Shown here: one piece after another, positions 48,514 through 56,877 of the stretch
How positions within the stretch are numbered: position 1 is the first letter of the stretch
Layout: each line of letters opens with the position of its first letter
Source of the DNA: Streptomyces deccanensis
GTDB lineage: Bacteria; Actinomycetota; Actinomycetes; Streptomycetales; Streptomycetaceae
Direction: 5' to 3'
Length of the DNA: 64,000 nt
Assembly: GCF_022385335.1 (NCBI RefSeq)
Contig: NZ_CP092431.1
Span: 310,001-374,000, forward strand
Translations under genes and position numbers: made by a program
Notes under the pieces: model-generated
What the model saw: the letters and a program-made list of their open reading frames with translations, nothing else
What the model was told of the DNA's origin: nothing
Database searches by the model: none

Positions 48514-49202
48514 GTGTCGGTCCTTCCGGTGGTGCCGGTGAGGGCGCGCAACGGGTCCCTCGCGGGCACGTGCGTGGCGCGGCTCTCGTCGAGCAGGGCC
48601 TCGAGGGTCGCCTCCCAGGAGGACAGCGCGTGCCGGGAGCGGTAAGCGAGGAGGGCGTCCATGGTGTCGCGGGGCAGCCGGATCCAGCCGCAACCGGGGA
48701 AGTGCTGCTCGACCATCTCCCGCCAGGTGGCGACCGGCATGCGGAAGGCGGCCTCGCGGTCCCACGGGACGGGCTCGACCCGGAAACCGCCGGCGCCGGT
48801 GAACGCCGTACCGGAGAACAGCATCAGCAGCGGGACCTCGCCGTCCGTGAGGGCGGCGAGGTAGCGGCTGGCGGCGATGTCCATGTCGTAGGTGCAGGGC
48901 ACGACGAGGTCGACGTCGGTCTCTCCCGTGAAGCTGGGCACCATGAGCGCGACCTGCGCGAACTGCACCGGTTGGAGGCTGCTGCCCCAGCGTGAGCGCT
49001 CGCCGAAGAGGTCGGTCAGGCCGTCGGCCTCGGCCGGCTCGTACGCCCGGCGGGCCGGCTCGATACGGATCTGGCAGCGCAGCGCGACGGCGTGCACGTG
49101 CGCGTTGTCGGCGGCGGTGACGCGCAGCCGGAAGACGAGCGTGGGTCCGGCGGCGAACCGGTCGGCGCGGACGCCGGTGCAGGCGAAGGAGAACTCGGTC
49201 AT
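48510..49202 (-). CDS. DUF6084-type hydrogenase-locus protein
   Basis: 230 residues. The N-terminal part is a beta sandwich (FSFACTGVRADRFAAGPTLVFRLRV, VHAVALRCQIRIEPARRAY) and the centre reads DVDLVVPCTYDMDIAASRYLAAL; the C-terminus is helical (RMPVATWREMVEQHFPGCGWIRLPRDTMDALLAYR). It resembles DUF6084 proteins of actinobacterial hydrogenase loci. No cofactor motif. It overlaps the genes on both sides (GTGA and ATGA type), suggesting fixed stoichiometry with DUF5947 and the 495-residue protein. Confidence 0.8.
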   Translation of the reverse strand: MTEFSFACTGVRADRFAAGPTLVFRLRVTAADNAHVHAVALRCQIRIEPARRAYEPAEADGLTDLFGERSRWGSSLQPVQFAQVALMVPSFTGETDVDLVVPCTYDMDIAASRYLAALTDGEVPLLMLFSGTAFTGAGGFRVEPVPWDREAAFRMPVATWREMVEQHFPGCGWIRLPRDTMDALLAYRSRHALSSWEATLEALLDESRATHVPARDPLRALTGTTGRTDT

Positions 49203-49855
49203 GGGCGCGCCGCCTCGTCCACGGGGCGGGCGCGTCGTGCGACGTCCGCGAAGAACGCGTCGAGGGCGGCGCGGGCCTCGGCTCCGCCGTCGAAGCCCTG
49301 CCACAGCAGGCGCATGCGGCCGACGAGTTCGTAGCAGATGTCGATGGGGACGAGGTGGCACTCGCAGCGGCCGTCGGTGCGGTGCAGCAGCAGCGCCTCG
49401 ACGTCGGGTTCGAGGAGTTCGGCGAGGCGGCTGCCGGCGAGGACGTCCGCCCAGGTCGCCGGGTCGAGTTCGCTCTCGGTGGCTCCGGCCGGGCTGGGAT
49501 ACAGGGCGACCAGCCGGTCGAGTGCGGCGTTGCGGAAGAGGAAGGCGACGCCGACCGGGATCTGCAGCGCCTCCCAGGCGCTGTCGTCCAGGTGGTGTGC
49601 GGGGTCGGTGAGGTAGCGGGCGGGGACCGTGCGGAAGCGGCCCGCGGCGGCGCCCGGCTGTTCCATCAGCAGGGCGCAGGGGCCGCAGGCGCAGACGAGG
49701 GCGCGTTTGTCGGTGTCGACCAGGTGGCGGTGGTCCTCGGGCACCACCACCGCGCACAGTTCGCAGCGCTCCTGCGGCGGTGGACGCTCGGCGAGGAACC
49801 GCCGCAGGCCGGCGCCGGGCCCGGTGGTGAGCGTGGGCGCGTTCGTCGCGGTCAT
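49199..49855 (-). CDS. DUF5947-type hydrogenase-locus protein with Cys motifs
   Basis: 218 residues. The N-terminal CELCAVVVPEDHRHLVD and RALVCACGPCALLM give a Cys-x2-Cys plus Cys-x-Cys-x2-Cys set, apt for zinc or an iron-sulfur cluster. There is a later Cys pair in DGRCECHLVPIDICYELV. The rest is mixed alpha/beta (FRTVPARYLTDPAHHLDDSAWEALQIPVGVAFLF). The pattern matches DUF5947. It overlaps the NifU-like and DUF6084 genes by four bases each. A role in hydrogenase cluster assembly or as an electron-transfer partner is inferred from position. Confidence 0.82.
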   Translation of the reverse strand: MTATNAPTLTTGPGAGLRRFLAERPPPQERCELCAVVVPEDHRHLVDTDKRALVCACGPCALLMEQPGAAAGRFRTVPARYLTDPAHHLDDSAWEALQIPVGVAFLFRNAALDRLVALYPSPAGATESELDPATWADVLAGSRLAELLEPDVEALLLHRTDGRCECHLVPIDICYELVGRMRLLWQGFDGGAEARAALDAFFADVARRARPVDEAARP

Positions 49856-50385
49856 CGGGCCCCCGCCGGCGCCGAGCCGATCTGGAGGAGCGGGGGTTCC
49901 ACGGGGGCGGTCTCGACGTGGACGGCCATGACCTCGGGAGCGAAGCAGGCCAGTGCCGCCTCCGCCGCCTGCCGGGCGTCCGCGCCGGAGCCGCACCCGC
50001 AGCCGCCGGACGCCCGGGCACGCACCCTCAGCGTGCCGGTCGACTCGTCGAGGTCCATGACGTCCAGGGTGTGGTCCCGGACGGTGTCGAGGGCGCGGGC
50101 GATGCGGGTGTCGCGGTCCTCGGGGTGCAGGTCGTGCAGGACGAGGAGGCTCGCGACGAGTTCGTCGCCGAGCAGCCGCGCCGACGGATCGCCGGGCGCG
50201 GAGGACAGCAGGTGGAGGATGCGGGCCAGCCCCGCACCGTAGAAGTCCATGAGGGAACGGACCAGTTCCTCGGCCGCCGCGGTGACGGCCGGGTCGCCGC
50301 TCGCGGCCAGTCGGTCGAGCACCTCCTCGACCCTGCGTCCGGTCTGCTCCGCGGTCACCGGCGCCGTCGCCGTCGGCGCGCTCAT
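49852..50385 (-). CDS. NifU-like C-terminal-domain protein of the hydrogenase operon
   Basis: 177 residues. A helical N-terminus (EEVLDRLAASGDPAVTAAAEELVRSLMDFYG) is followed by a NifU-like domain with ASGGCGCGSGADARQAAEAALACFAPEVMAVHVE. The usual CxxC of NifU appears as CGC, close to a HoxY/Hup-type Fe-S scaffold. It likely builds or repairs Fe-S clusters for HhyS. The ATG overlaps the stop of hhyL (ATGA), so it is coupled to the enzyme itself. Confidence 0.85.
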   Translation of the reverse strand: MSAPTATAPVTAEQTGRRVEEVLDRLAASGDPAVTAAAEELVRSLMDFYGAGLARILHLLSSAPGDPSARLLGDELVASLLVLHDLHPEDRDTRIARALDTVRDHTLDVMDLDESTGTLRVRARASGGCGCGSGADARQAAEAALACFAPEVMAVHVETAPVEPPLLQIGSAPAGAR

Positions 50386-52166
50386 CCGCCCAGTCCGCTC
50401 AGGCCGGTGGGCACGTGCATCGACTTCACGGTTCGGCCGTCGCCGACGTACATGTGGACGCCGCAGGGCAGACAGGGGTCGAAGCTGCGGACGGCGCGCA
50501 TGATGTCGATGCCCTTGAAGTTCTCCGGGGTGTTCTCCTCGAAGATGGGCGTGTTCTGCACGGCGTCCTCGTACGGGCCGGGTGTGCCGAAGGTGTCCCT
50601 GGTGCTGGCGTTCCAGGGGGTCGGCGGGTACGGGTGGTAGTTGGCGATCTTGCCGTCGCGGATCACCATGTGGTGGGAGAGGACGCCGCGGACGGCCTCG
50701 GTGAAGCCGACGCCGATGCCCTCGTCCGGGACCTCGAACTTCTCCCAGGTCTGCAGGCGTCCGGCGCGGACCTCCGCGAGACCCTTCTCCGCGCAGTGCA
50801 GGGCGACGGCGGCTGCGTACGCCTGGAAGTAGGTACGGGCGCGGTTGCGTTCGAGCGCGTTGGACCACTGCGGGATCTTCCACTCGAAGGTGGTCTCCGG
50901 CTTGGTCATGGTGCGGGGCAGGTTGATGACGACGCTGTGGCCGGTGGCCTTGATGTAGCCGATGTCGACGAGGCCGGAGAGGGCGGTGGACCACAGGCGG
51001 GCGATGGGGCCGCCGCCGGTGTCCAGGGCGAGGTGGTCCTTGCCGTCGAACCAGCGCGGGGACATGACCCAGCTGTACTTGTCGTCGAAGTTCCGCTTCT
51101 GCGGGGCCGGGATGGTGTGCTGGTTCCACGGGTGGCGCGGGTCCACCGGGTTGCCGAGCGGGTCGTGGGTGACGAACTGCTCCTGTCCCTGCCAGTCCTC
51201 GTAGTAGGAGCTGCCGAGCAGGATGCGGATGCCGAGGTTGATCTCGGTGAGGTCGTTGGTGACGAGTTTGCCGTCCACGACGATGCCGGGGGTGACGAAC
51301 ATCTTCCGTCCCCAGTCGGTCATGTTGGCGTAGGTGAAGTCGCAGTACTCGGGGTCGTTGAGCGCGCCCCAGCAGCCGAGCATGACGCGGCGGCGGCCGA
51401 CCTCCTCGTAGCCGGGCAGGGCCTCGTAGAAGAAGTCGAACAGGTCGTCGTGCAGGGGGACGACGCGCTTCATGAACTCGACGTACCGCATGAGGCGGCT
51501 CATGTAGTCCGTGAAGAGCTGGACGGAGGCGATGGTGCCGACGCCGCCCGGGTAGAGCGTGGAAGGGTGCACATGGCGGCCTTCCATCAGGCAGAACATC
51601 TCGCGGGTGTAGCGGCTGACTTGGAGCGCCTCGCGGTAGAACTCGCCCTCCAGGGGGTTGAGCGAGCGCATGATGTCGGCGATGGTGCGGTAGCCGTGCT
51701 CGGCGGCGTGCGGGGCCTCGGTGCGTTCGGCGAGTTCGAGGACCCCGGGGTTGGTCTCCTTGACCATCTTTTCGCAGTAGTCGACCCCGACCAGGTTCTC
51801 CTGGAAGATGTTGTGGTCGAACATGTACTCCGCCGACTCACCGAGGTTGATGATCCACTCGCCGAGGTGCGGGGGCTTCACGCCGTACGCCATGTTCTGC
51901 GCGTACACCGAGCAGGTGGCGTGGTTGTCGCCGCAGATGCCGCAGATGCGGCTGGTGATGAAGTGGGCGTCGCGGGGGTCCTTGCCGCGCATGAAGACGC
52001 TGTAGCCGCGGAAGACCGACGAGGTGCTGTAGCACTCGGCGACCCTCTTCTGCTTGAAGTCGATCTTCGTGTGGATGCCCAGGGAGCCCACGATCCGGGT
52101 GATCGGGTCCCAGGCCATCTCCACCAGGCCGTTGCCGTCGCCGGCCGTCTTCGTCTTCGGTGCCAT
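50382..52166 (-). CDS. hhyL: [NiFe]-hydrogenase large subunit, group 1h
   Basis: About 594 residues. The nickel ligands are in the N-terminal motif SRICGICGDNHATCS and the C-terminal motif DPCLPCGVHMYVGDG; the protease should cut after the His, releasing the last 23 residues. The L1/L2 forms fit the actinobacterial high-affinity clade that oxidises H2 at atmospheric level and tolerates oxygen. No signal sequence. The ATG at 52166 has GAAGGG about 11 bases upstream; an ATG at 52193 lacks one. It lies 87 bp after hhyS. Confidence 0.97.
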   Translation of the reverse strand: MAPKTKTAGDGNGLVEMAWDPITRIVGSLGIHTKIDFKQKRVAECYSTSSVFRGYSVFMRGKDPRDAHFITSRICGICGDNHATCSVYAQNMAYGVKPPHLGEWIINLGESAEYMFDHNIFQENLVGVDYCEKMVKETNPGVLELAERTEAPHAAEHGYRTIADIMRSLNPLEGEFYREALQVSRYTREMFCLMEGRHVHPSTLYPGGVGTIASVQLFTDYMSRLMRYVEFMKRVVPLHDDLFDFFYEALPGYEEVGRRRVMLGCWGALNDPEYCDFTYANMTDWGRKMFVTPGIVVDGKLVTNDLTEINLGIRILLGSSYYEDWQGQEQFVTHDPLGNPVDPRHPWNQHTIPAPQKRNFDDKYSWVMSPRWFDGKDHLALDTGGGPIARLWSTALSGLVDIGYIKATGHSVVINLPRTMTKPETTFEWKIPQWSNALERNRARTYFQAYAAAVALHCAEKGLAEVRAGRLQTWEKFEVPDEGIGVGFTEAVRGVLSHHMVIRDGKIANYHPYPPTPWNASTRDTFGTPGPYEDAVQNTPIFEENTPENFKGIDIMRAVRSFDPCLPCGVHMYVGDGRTVKSMHVPTGLSGLGG

Positions 52167-52253
52167 CTGGGTGCGTGCCCTTCGTTGCGTCATTGCGCGG
52201 GAGGTGGGGGGTGGGGGTGCACGAGGCGGGGAGCCGCTATGCGTGGGGACCGT

Positions 52254-53342
52254 TCACCACGGGGGCCGGTATCCGGTGGTGATCTTCTCGCCGGTGCGGC
52301 GCCACTTGGGCTCCTTGTCCACGGTCCTGGCGGTGATCGACCGCAGTTTGCGGACCACGGCGCCGTATGCCGTGCTGGTGCCGCTGGACACCTTGGCGCC
52401 GGGCGGCTCGTCCATGAACGGCATGAACTTGTCGGGGAAGCCGGGCATGGTGCAGGCGATGCAGATGCCGCCGACGTTGGGGCAGCCGCCGATGCCGCTC
52501 ATCCAGCCGCGCTTGGGCACGTTGCACTTGACGACCGGCCCCCAGCAGCCGAGCTTGACCAGACAGGTCGGCGAGTCGTACGACGTCGCGAACTGGCCCT
52601 GCTCGTAATAGCCGGCGCGGTCGCAGCCCTCGTGCACGGTGGCCCCGAACAGCCACGTCGGGCGCAGCTTGTCGTCCAGGGGGATCATCGGGGCGGCGCC
52701 GGCCGCCTGGTAGAGCAGGTAGGTGAGCGTCTCGGAGAAGTTGTCCGGCTGGATCGGACAGCCCGGGACGCACACGATGGGGATGCCCGCGTGGGACTTC
52801 CAGTCCCAGCCGAGGTAGTCCGGGACGCCCATGGCGCCGGTCGGGTTGCCCGCCATGGCGTGGATGCCGCCGTAGGTGGCGCAGGTGCCGATGGCGACGA
52901 CCGCGAGGGCCTTGGGGGCGAGCCGGTCGATCCACTCGCTGGTGGTGATCGGCTGACCGGTCTCCGGGTTGTCCCCGAAACCGCACCAGTAGCCCTCGGG
53001 CTTGATCGCCTCGTTGGGGATGGAGCCCTCGACGACCAGGACGAACGGGTCGATCTCGCCGCGCTCGCCCTTGAAGAACCACTCGATGAACGTGTCCGAG
53101 CCGCCGATGGGGCCGCATTCGAAGTCGATGAGCGGCCAGTGCACGGCGACCTTCGGAAGACCTGGCAGCACACCGAGCACGATCTCCTCGATGCTGGGCT
53201 GCATGGCCGCCGTCAACGCGACCGAGTCGCCGTCGCAGCTCAGGCCCGCGTTGATCCAGAGGATGTGGATCGTGGGCGTTTCGTCGGCGGGCGTGCCGCC
53301 CGCTTCCGCGGCATCGAGTGTGCCCGGCGTCGCCTCAGTCAT
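52254..53342 (-). CDS. hhyS: [NiFe]-hydrogenase small subunit, group 1h
   Basis: 362 residues, no Tat signal, so cytoplasmic. In the proximal-cluster motif, the usual Cys-x2-Cys is Cys36-x2-Asp39 (GLSCDGDS), with further Cys in AIGTCATYGG and VPGCPIQP. A 3-Cys/1-Asp proximal cluster is the known mark of oxygen-tolerant actinobacterial-type hydrogenase. Medial and distal cluster ligands are in TVHEGCDRAGYYEQGQF, TCLVKLGCWGPVVKCNVPKRGW and GGCPNVGGICIACTMPG. AGGAGG precedes the ATG. It passes electrons from HhyL to an unknown acceptor. Confidence 0.97.
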   Translation of the reverse strand: MTEATPGTLDAAEAGGTPADETPTIHILWINAGLSCDGDSVALTAAMQPSIEEIVLGVLPGLPKVAVHWPLIDFECGPIGGSDTFIEWFFKGERGEIDPFVLVVEGSIPNEAIKPEGYWCGFGDNPETGQPITTSEWIDRLAPKALAVVAIGTCATYGGIHAMAGNPTGAMGVPDYLGWDWKSHAGIPIVCVPGCPIQPDNFSETLTYLLYQAAGAAPMIPLDDKLRPTWLFGATVHEGCDRAGYYEQGQFATSYDSPTCLVKLGCWGPVVKCNVPKRGWMSGIGGCPNVGGICIACTMPGFPDKFMPFMDEPPGAKVSSGTSTAYGAVVRKLRSITARTVDKEPKWRRTGEKITTGYRPPW

Positions 53343-53405
53343 GGGACCGCCTCCTGGGGAGGTAAGGGATGAAAGCCTGTATGTCGACCGTCGCTCTTCT
53401 TCGTA

Positions 53406-55256
53406 TCAGCGGTTCGACCGCGACGGGACGGCAGCGGGGGCCGTTCCGGTGACTGCGGTGGAGGAGGGCATCGGGGCGGTGCGCGCAACCCGGGTCGGAT
53501 CGAGGTGCGGCGGGGTGTGCGACGGCCGTTCCTTACGGACGAAGGCACGGCGCAGCGCGTGGTAGGGGGCGTCCGGGTCGTCGAAGGTCCGGCGCATGAC
53601 GGCCAGCTCCCGCTCGCGGTAGCCGGCCAGTGGGGTCGTGCTCTCCAGCCGGTCCAGCTCCGTCTTCTTGGCGGAGATCCGTGACGCCGTGGCCGGAAGG
53701 GAGGCCAGCCGTGCGGCCAGGTCGCCGACCTGCCCCGCGAAGGCGTCCGGGCCGCTGTCCACGACCCGGTCGACGAGCCCGAGCCGCAGGGCGGTCGCCG
53801 AGCTCACCGGGAGTGCCTCGTCCATGAGCCGTTCGGCCGTCGCGGGCCCCACCCGGCGCGGCAGGGTGTGGGTCCAGTACTCCGAGCCGTACAGGCCCAT
53901 CAGCCGGTAGTGCGGGTTCAGGACGGCTCCCGAGCGGCACCAGACCTCGTCGGCCGCCAGGGCGAGCATCACACCGCCCGCGGCGGCGTTGCCGGCGACC
54001 GCCGAGACCACGAGCCGGTCGGTCGTCGTCAGGACCGCCTCGACCAGGTCGTCGATGGCGTTGATGTTCGCCCAGGACTCGGCGGCGGGGTCGGCGGCGG
54101 CCTCGATGACGCCCAGGTGGATGCCGTTGGAGAAGAAGTCCCGCTCGCCGCCCAGCACCAGCACCGTCGTGGGCCGTGCGCAGGCCTCCCGGTAGGCGTC
54201 CAGGAGACGGCGGCACTGTTCCGTGCTCATGGCGCCGCCGGGGAAGGAGAAGGCGAGGTGCCCGACGTTCCCGTCCTCCCGGTAGCGGATGTCCGACCAG
54301 GTCCCGTGCGTGTTCTCGGGCAGGCGGGGCAGGGGGTGCTCGGGCAGCGGGGGCAGCCGGTCGCCCAGGGCCCGTACGGCGGGCAGCTTGAAGGTGGGCG
54401 GCTGTCCGGGCACCCGCCGGGGCCGCAGCTCGGGGATCCACACGGCGCCGTCCCTGGTGGCCCGGCAGATCGCTCCGGCGCGGGTGGCCAGCAGTTCCCC
54501 CGGCCGTCCGCGCAGCACGCCCTCGGCGTGGCCGCCGTGCAGGTACCACTCCCCGCCCAGCAGCACGTCCAGCACTCCGGGCTGCGAGTCCGCCGCCCTC
54601 AGCTTGCGCAGGACGTCCTGGGTGGCGTCGTCGGCCCAGTCGATGCGGCGGACGCTCTGGTCGAGGTAGGGACGGGTGCGGGGACGTGGGTGCGGCACGG
54701 CGCCGACGTCCGCGGCGGCAAAGGCATCCGCATCGGCGGCGGCATCGGCGGCGGTGTCGGCTGCGGCATCTGTCCGGTCCTGCTTCAGCGGTGCGTAGGT
54801 GCCGCCCGCGAAGCGCTCCACCGCGAGGAGCACGGCCTCGATCGCGGCGTCGGCGATCTCGCCCCGGTACAGCTCGCTCTTGGGCACCGGAGGAACCCGG
54901 CAGGGCACGGAGGCCCACACGTCGCCGGCGTCCATCTCCGCGTCGGCCTGGAGGACGGTGACGCCCCACCGGTCGGCGCCCTCGTGGATCGCCCAGTCCA
55001 GGGAGGACGGCCCCCGGTCGCCCACCGGGCCGGGGTGGACGACGAGACAGGTGTACGCCGACCAGACCTCCTCGGGGATCGCCGTCCGGAGCATCGGCGA
55101 CACGATGAGCTCCGGCGCGTGGCGTCGCACCGCCTCCGGCAAGTGGCCGCCGGGGAGGGCCAGTTCGACCGCCACGGTGTGGCCACGGTCGCGCAGTTCG
55201 GCGTGGGTGCGCTGGGTGAGGCTGTTGAACGCGCTGGCTAGGAGCAGGATGTGCAC
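53406..55256 (-). CDS. hypX: HypX/HoxX: CO-forming hydrogenase maturation enzyme
   Basis: About 616 residues. The N-terminal formyltransferase-like domain (VVHPGPVGDRGPSSLDWAIHEG, GVTVLQADAEMDAGDVWAS) and C-terminal enoyl-CoA-hydratase-like domain (VLVLGGERDFFSNGIHLG, AGNAAAGGVMLALAADEVWCRSGAVLNPHYRLMGLYG) are both intact. HypX turns a formyl group into the active-site CO in air. An Ala/Asp-rich insert (about residues 160-185, AAADTAADAAADADAFAAAD) is an unusual linker. The C-terminal 40 residues are Pro/Arg/Ser rich. GTG 55256 has GGAGG upstream. It lies 63 bp before hhyS. Confidence 0.95.
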   Translation of the reverse strand: MHILLLASAFNSLTQRTHAELRDRGHTVAVELALPGGHLPEAVRRHAPELIVSPMLRTAIPEEVWSAYTCLVVHPGPVGDRGPSSLDWAIHEGADRWGVTVLQADAEMDAGDVWASVPCRVPPVPKSELYRGEIADAAIEAVLLAVERFAGGTYAPLKQDRTDAAADTAADAAADADAFAAADVGAVPHPRPRTRPYLDQSVRRIDWADDATQDVLRKLRAADSQPGVLDVLLGGEWYLHGGHAEGVLRGRPGELLATRAGAICRATRDGAVWIPELRPRRVPGQPPTFKLPAVRALGDRLPPLPEHPLPRLPENTHGTWSDIRYREDGNVGHLAFSFPGGAMSTEQCRRLLDAYREACARPTTVLVLGGERDFFSNGIHLGVIEAAADPAAESWANINAIDDLVEAVLTTTDRLVVSAVAGNAAAGGVMLALAADEVWCRSGAVLNPHYRLMGLYGSEYWTHTLPRRVGPATAERLMDEALPVSSATALRLGLVDRVVDSGPDAFAGQVGDLAARLASLPATASRISAKKTELDRLESTTPLAGYRERELAVMRRTFDDPDAPYHALRRAFVRKERPSHTPPHLDPTRVARTAPMPSSTAVTGTAPAAVPSRSNR

Positions 55257-55402
55257 GGCTGCCTCCGGGCGGACGAACGGCAGGCAGGGATGACCGCCGA
55301 CCGAGATCCTCGGCCAGGGCTGCCCGCCGTCCCCGGCGACAGACGGTGAGGTCATCCGAAAGCGGGCGCCCATCCGCCGTCCGGCCTCACCTGGCCGCCC
55401 CT

Positions 55403-55426
55403 CCCCCGTCGGCTCGGCGACGGGGG
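55403..55426 (-). terminator. Hairpin between the zinc-ribbon gene and hypX
   Basis: CCCCCGTCG (55403-55411) pairs with CGACGGGGG (55418-55426) across a 6-nt loop, just after the stop of the zinc-ribbon gene. It may end the small two-gene unit or act as a processing element before hypX. Confidence 0.55.
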
Positions 55427-55430
55427 CGGG

Positions 55431-55688
55431 TCACCGCCGGCGCAGACCGCTGGTGATGCGCTCCCAGGGGGTGCGGGTGGCTCCGAAGTGGGTCTCGTGG
55501 GTCCAGATGTGCGTGCACGACGGGCACTGCAGGTGCAGCAGGCTGCCGACGTTGGAGAGCAGGTAGCGCCAGTGGTCGGAACAGGTGCGGCCCTGCTCGC
55601 AGGCTCCGCATCCCTGGTGGTCGGCGCAGCTCGGGCAGGCCACCCAGGCGCGGCGCCCGATGTCGGCCTGCGGGTCAAGCGGCAGCAT
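55431..55688 (-). CDS. Small zinc-ribbon-like protein in the hydrogenase locus
   Basis: 85 residues with seven Cys: ACPSCADHQGCGACEQGRTC in the middle and LQCPSCTHIWTHETH near the C-terminus. The pairs Cys-x2-Cys suit zinc or Fe-S binding. The ATG overlaps the DUF6400 gene by 14 bp and has GAGAGGG 5-6 bases upstream, so the two are coupled. Family not recognised; position points to a hydrogenase accessory role. Confidence 0.72.
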   Translation of the reverse strand: MLPLDPQADIGRRAWVACPSCADHQGCGACEQGRTCSDHWRYLLSNVGSLLHLQCPSCTHIWTHETHFGATRTPWERITSGLRRR

Positions 55689-55989
55689 GACCGCCGCCCT
55701 CTCGCGGCAGCACACCGGCCGCGACCAGTTCGTCGTAGACCCGCCGCTGCTCCGCGTCGAGGCCGGAGTAGAGCAGTCGGTACGCCGTGTCCTCGTCGCG
55801 CAGGGCGGCGACGGGGTCCCAGTCGTCGCCGAGGGCGTCCAGGACGTGGGCGCGCCGGAGCATCTCGTGCGAGGTGAGGTCGATGTCCAGATCGGCCGTC
55901 GGAGAGGCGTCGGGGCGACCCGCGGCGGCATCGCTCGCCGTGTCGGGCTCGTCCGGTTCGCCGGGAAGGGCGCGGTCATGGAGGGACAT
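55675..55989 (-). CDS. DUF6400-type protein
   Basis: About 104 residues: an acidic N-terminus, then a helical domain LTSHEMLRRAHVLDALGDDWDPVAALRDEDTAYRLLYSGLDAEQRRVYDELVAAGVLP. This looks like a small helix bundle and resembles DUF6400 proteins found beside actinobacterial hydrogenase genes. The ATG at 55989 lacks a clear ribosome site; a longer frame to 56046 exists. Coupled to the zinc-ribbon gene. Confidence 0.72.
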   Translation of the reverse strand: MSLHDRALPGEPDEPDTASDAAAGRPDASPTADLDIDLTSHEMLRRAHVLDALGDDWDPVAALRDEDTAYRLLYSGLDAEQRRVYDELVAAGVLPREGGGHAAA

Positions 55990-56105
55990 GCGACCGAACG
56001 TAGGGAAGCGGCGCGCGCTCCGGCAAGGGCAGGTGGGGGAAGTCACAGCAGGTCCGGGGCGTGCGAGGCGGCCTCGGGCCGGGGCGGGGGCGTGGTGTTC
56101 CCGGG

Positions 56106-56723
56106 TTACAGGTGGGCGAAGAGGTCATCCAGCGGGGCGGGCACCTGCTCCGGGGCGAGGGCTTCGACCAGGAGGCGGCCGTATCGGATCTTGCGGCCCT
56201 TTCTGGTGCTCATGAAGCGCCGCAGCTGCTGATGCCGGGGGCGGCCGTGCTGGGCGGGCTGCTGCAGGAAGGTCTGCCAGGGGCGGGACTCGTCCTCGGC
56301 GTGGACGATCTCTTCGACCCGCTCGGTGCCCAGGGCGCGGATCAGCTCGTCCTCCAGGTCCGCCGAGCAGACGAAGACGGCGTGGCGCGGGGTCGAGGAC
56401 GGGGCGAGGCTCCGGTCGAAGAACGGCTTCTCGCGCTCGTCGCACAGACCGAGGAGGCGGAGACCGAGGCCGGAGGGTCCGAGCAGCGCGGCGTAGCGGC
56501 CGACGCTCATGGCACCGCCCATCGACAGGACGCACACCCCCTCGGCGGCCAGGTCACGTCCGCGCCTCTCGGCCAGTGCCTCGACGGCGGCGAGGTCGCT
56601 CAGCCCTTCCAGCAGGACGACCGTGTGCACGCCCACCGGCTCCGCCAGGCCCCTCGCCGACCCGCCGGCGCCTCCGCCGGCCCAGCGGGTGACCTCGTCC
56701 CGGAACATGCTCATGTCCACCAT
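56106..56723 (-). CDS. Stand-alone TOPRIM protein (OLD-nuclease-like)
   Basis: 205 residues. The TOPRIM fold is visible as TVVLLEGLSDLAAVEALAERRGRDL with the catalytic Glu, AEGVCVLSMGGAMSVGRYAALL, and LLGLCDEREKPFF with the acidic pair. OLD-family nucleases normally carry an ATPase domain, which is missing here. The C-terminus is basic (GRPRHQQLRRFMSTRKGRKIRYGR). Role unknown: DNA repair or RNA processing. It is upstream of the hydrogenase locus on the same strand, with a 116-bp gap. Confidence 0.7.
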   Translation of the reverse strand: MVDMSMFRDEVTRWAGGGAGGSARGLAEPVGVHTVVLLEGLSDLAAVEALAERRGRDLAAEGVCVLSMGGAMSVGRYAALLGPSGLGLRLLGLCDEREKPFFDRSLAPSSTPRHAVFVCSADLEDELIRALGTERVEEIVHAEDESRPWQTFLQQPAQHGRPRHQQLRRFMSTRKGRKIRYGRLLVEALAPEQVPAPLDDLFAHL

Positions 56724-56852
56724 GTCTGGGAGTCTGCTACGCCCACCGTTGCCACCGCACGCGATATTCGGCGGCGCGAGCGCCGTCATCAGGGCGGAAT
56801 CACCGTGGAGTTGACGGGATCGGCCCCCGAGCGCGGGCCCGGTCTCCGGTCG

Positions 56853-56870
56853 GCGGGCCCGGGAGCCCGC
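56853..56870 (-). terminator. Short GC hairpin after the epimerase gene
   Basis: GCGGGC (56853-56858) and GCCCGC (56865-56870) pair across six bases, just downstream of the stop of the TIGR01777 gene. A modest stem. Confidence 0.4.
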
Positions 56871-56877
56871 GGGCCCG

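Noticed and set aside
50415..53372. Open frame of 985 codons on the plus strand opposite hhyL and hhyS
   Set aside because: Third-position GC bias of hhySL removes stops on the other strand; the product has no recognisable motif.
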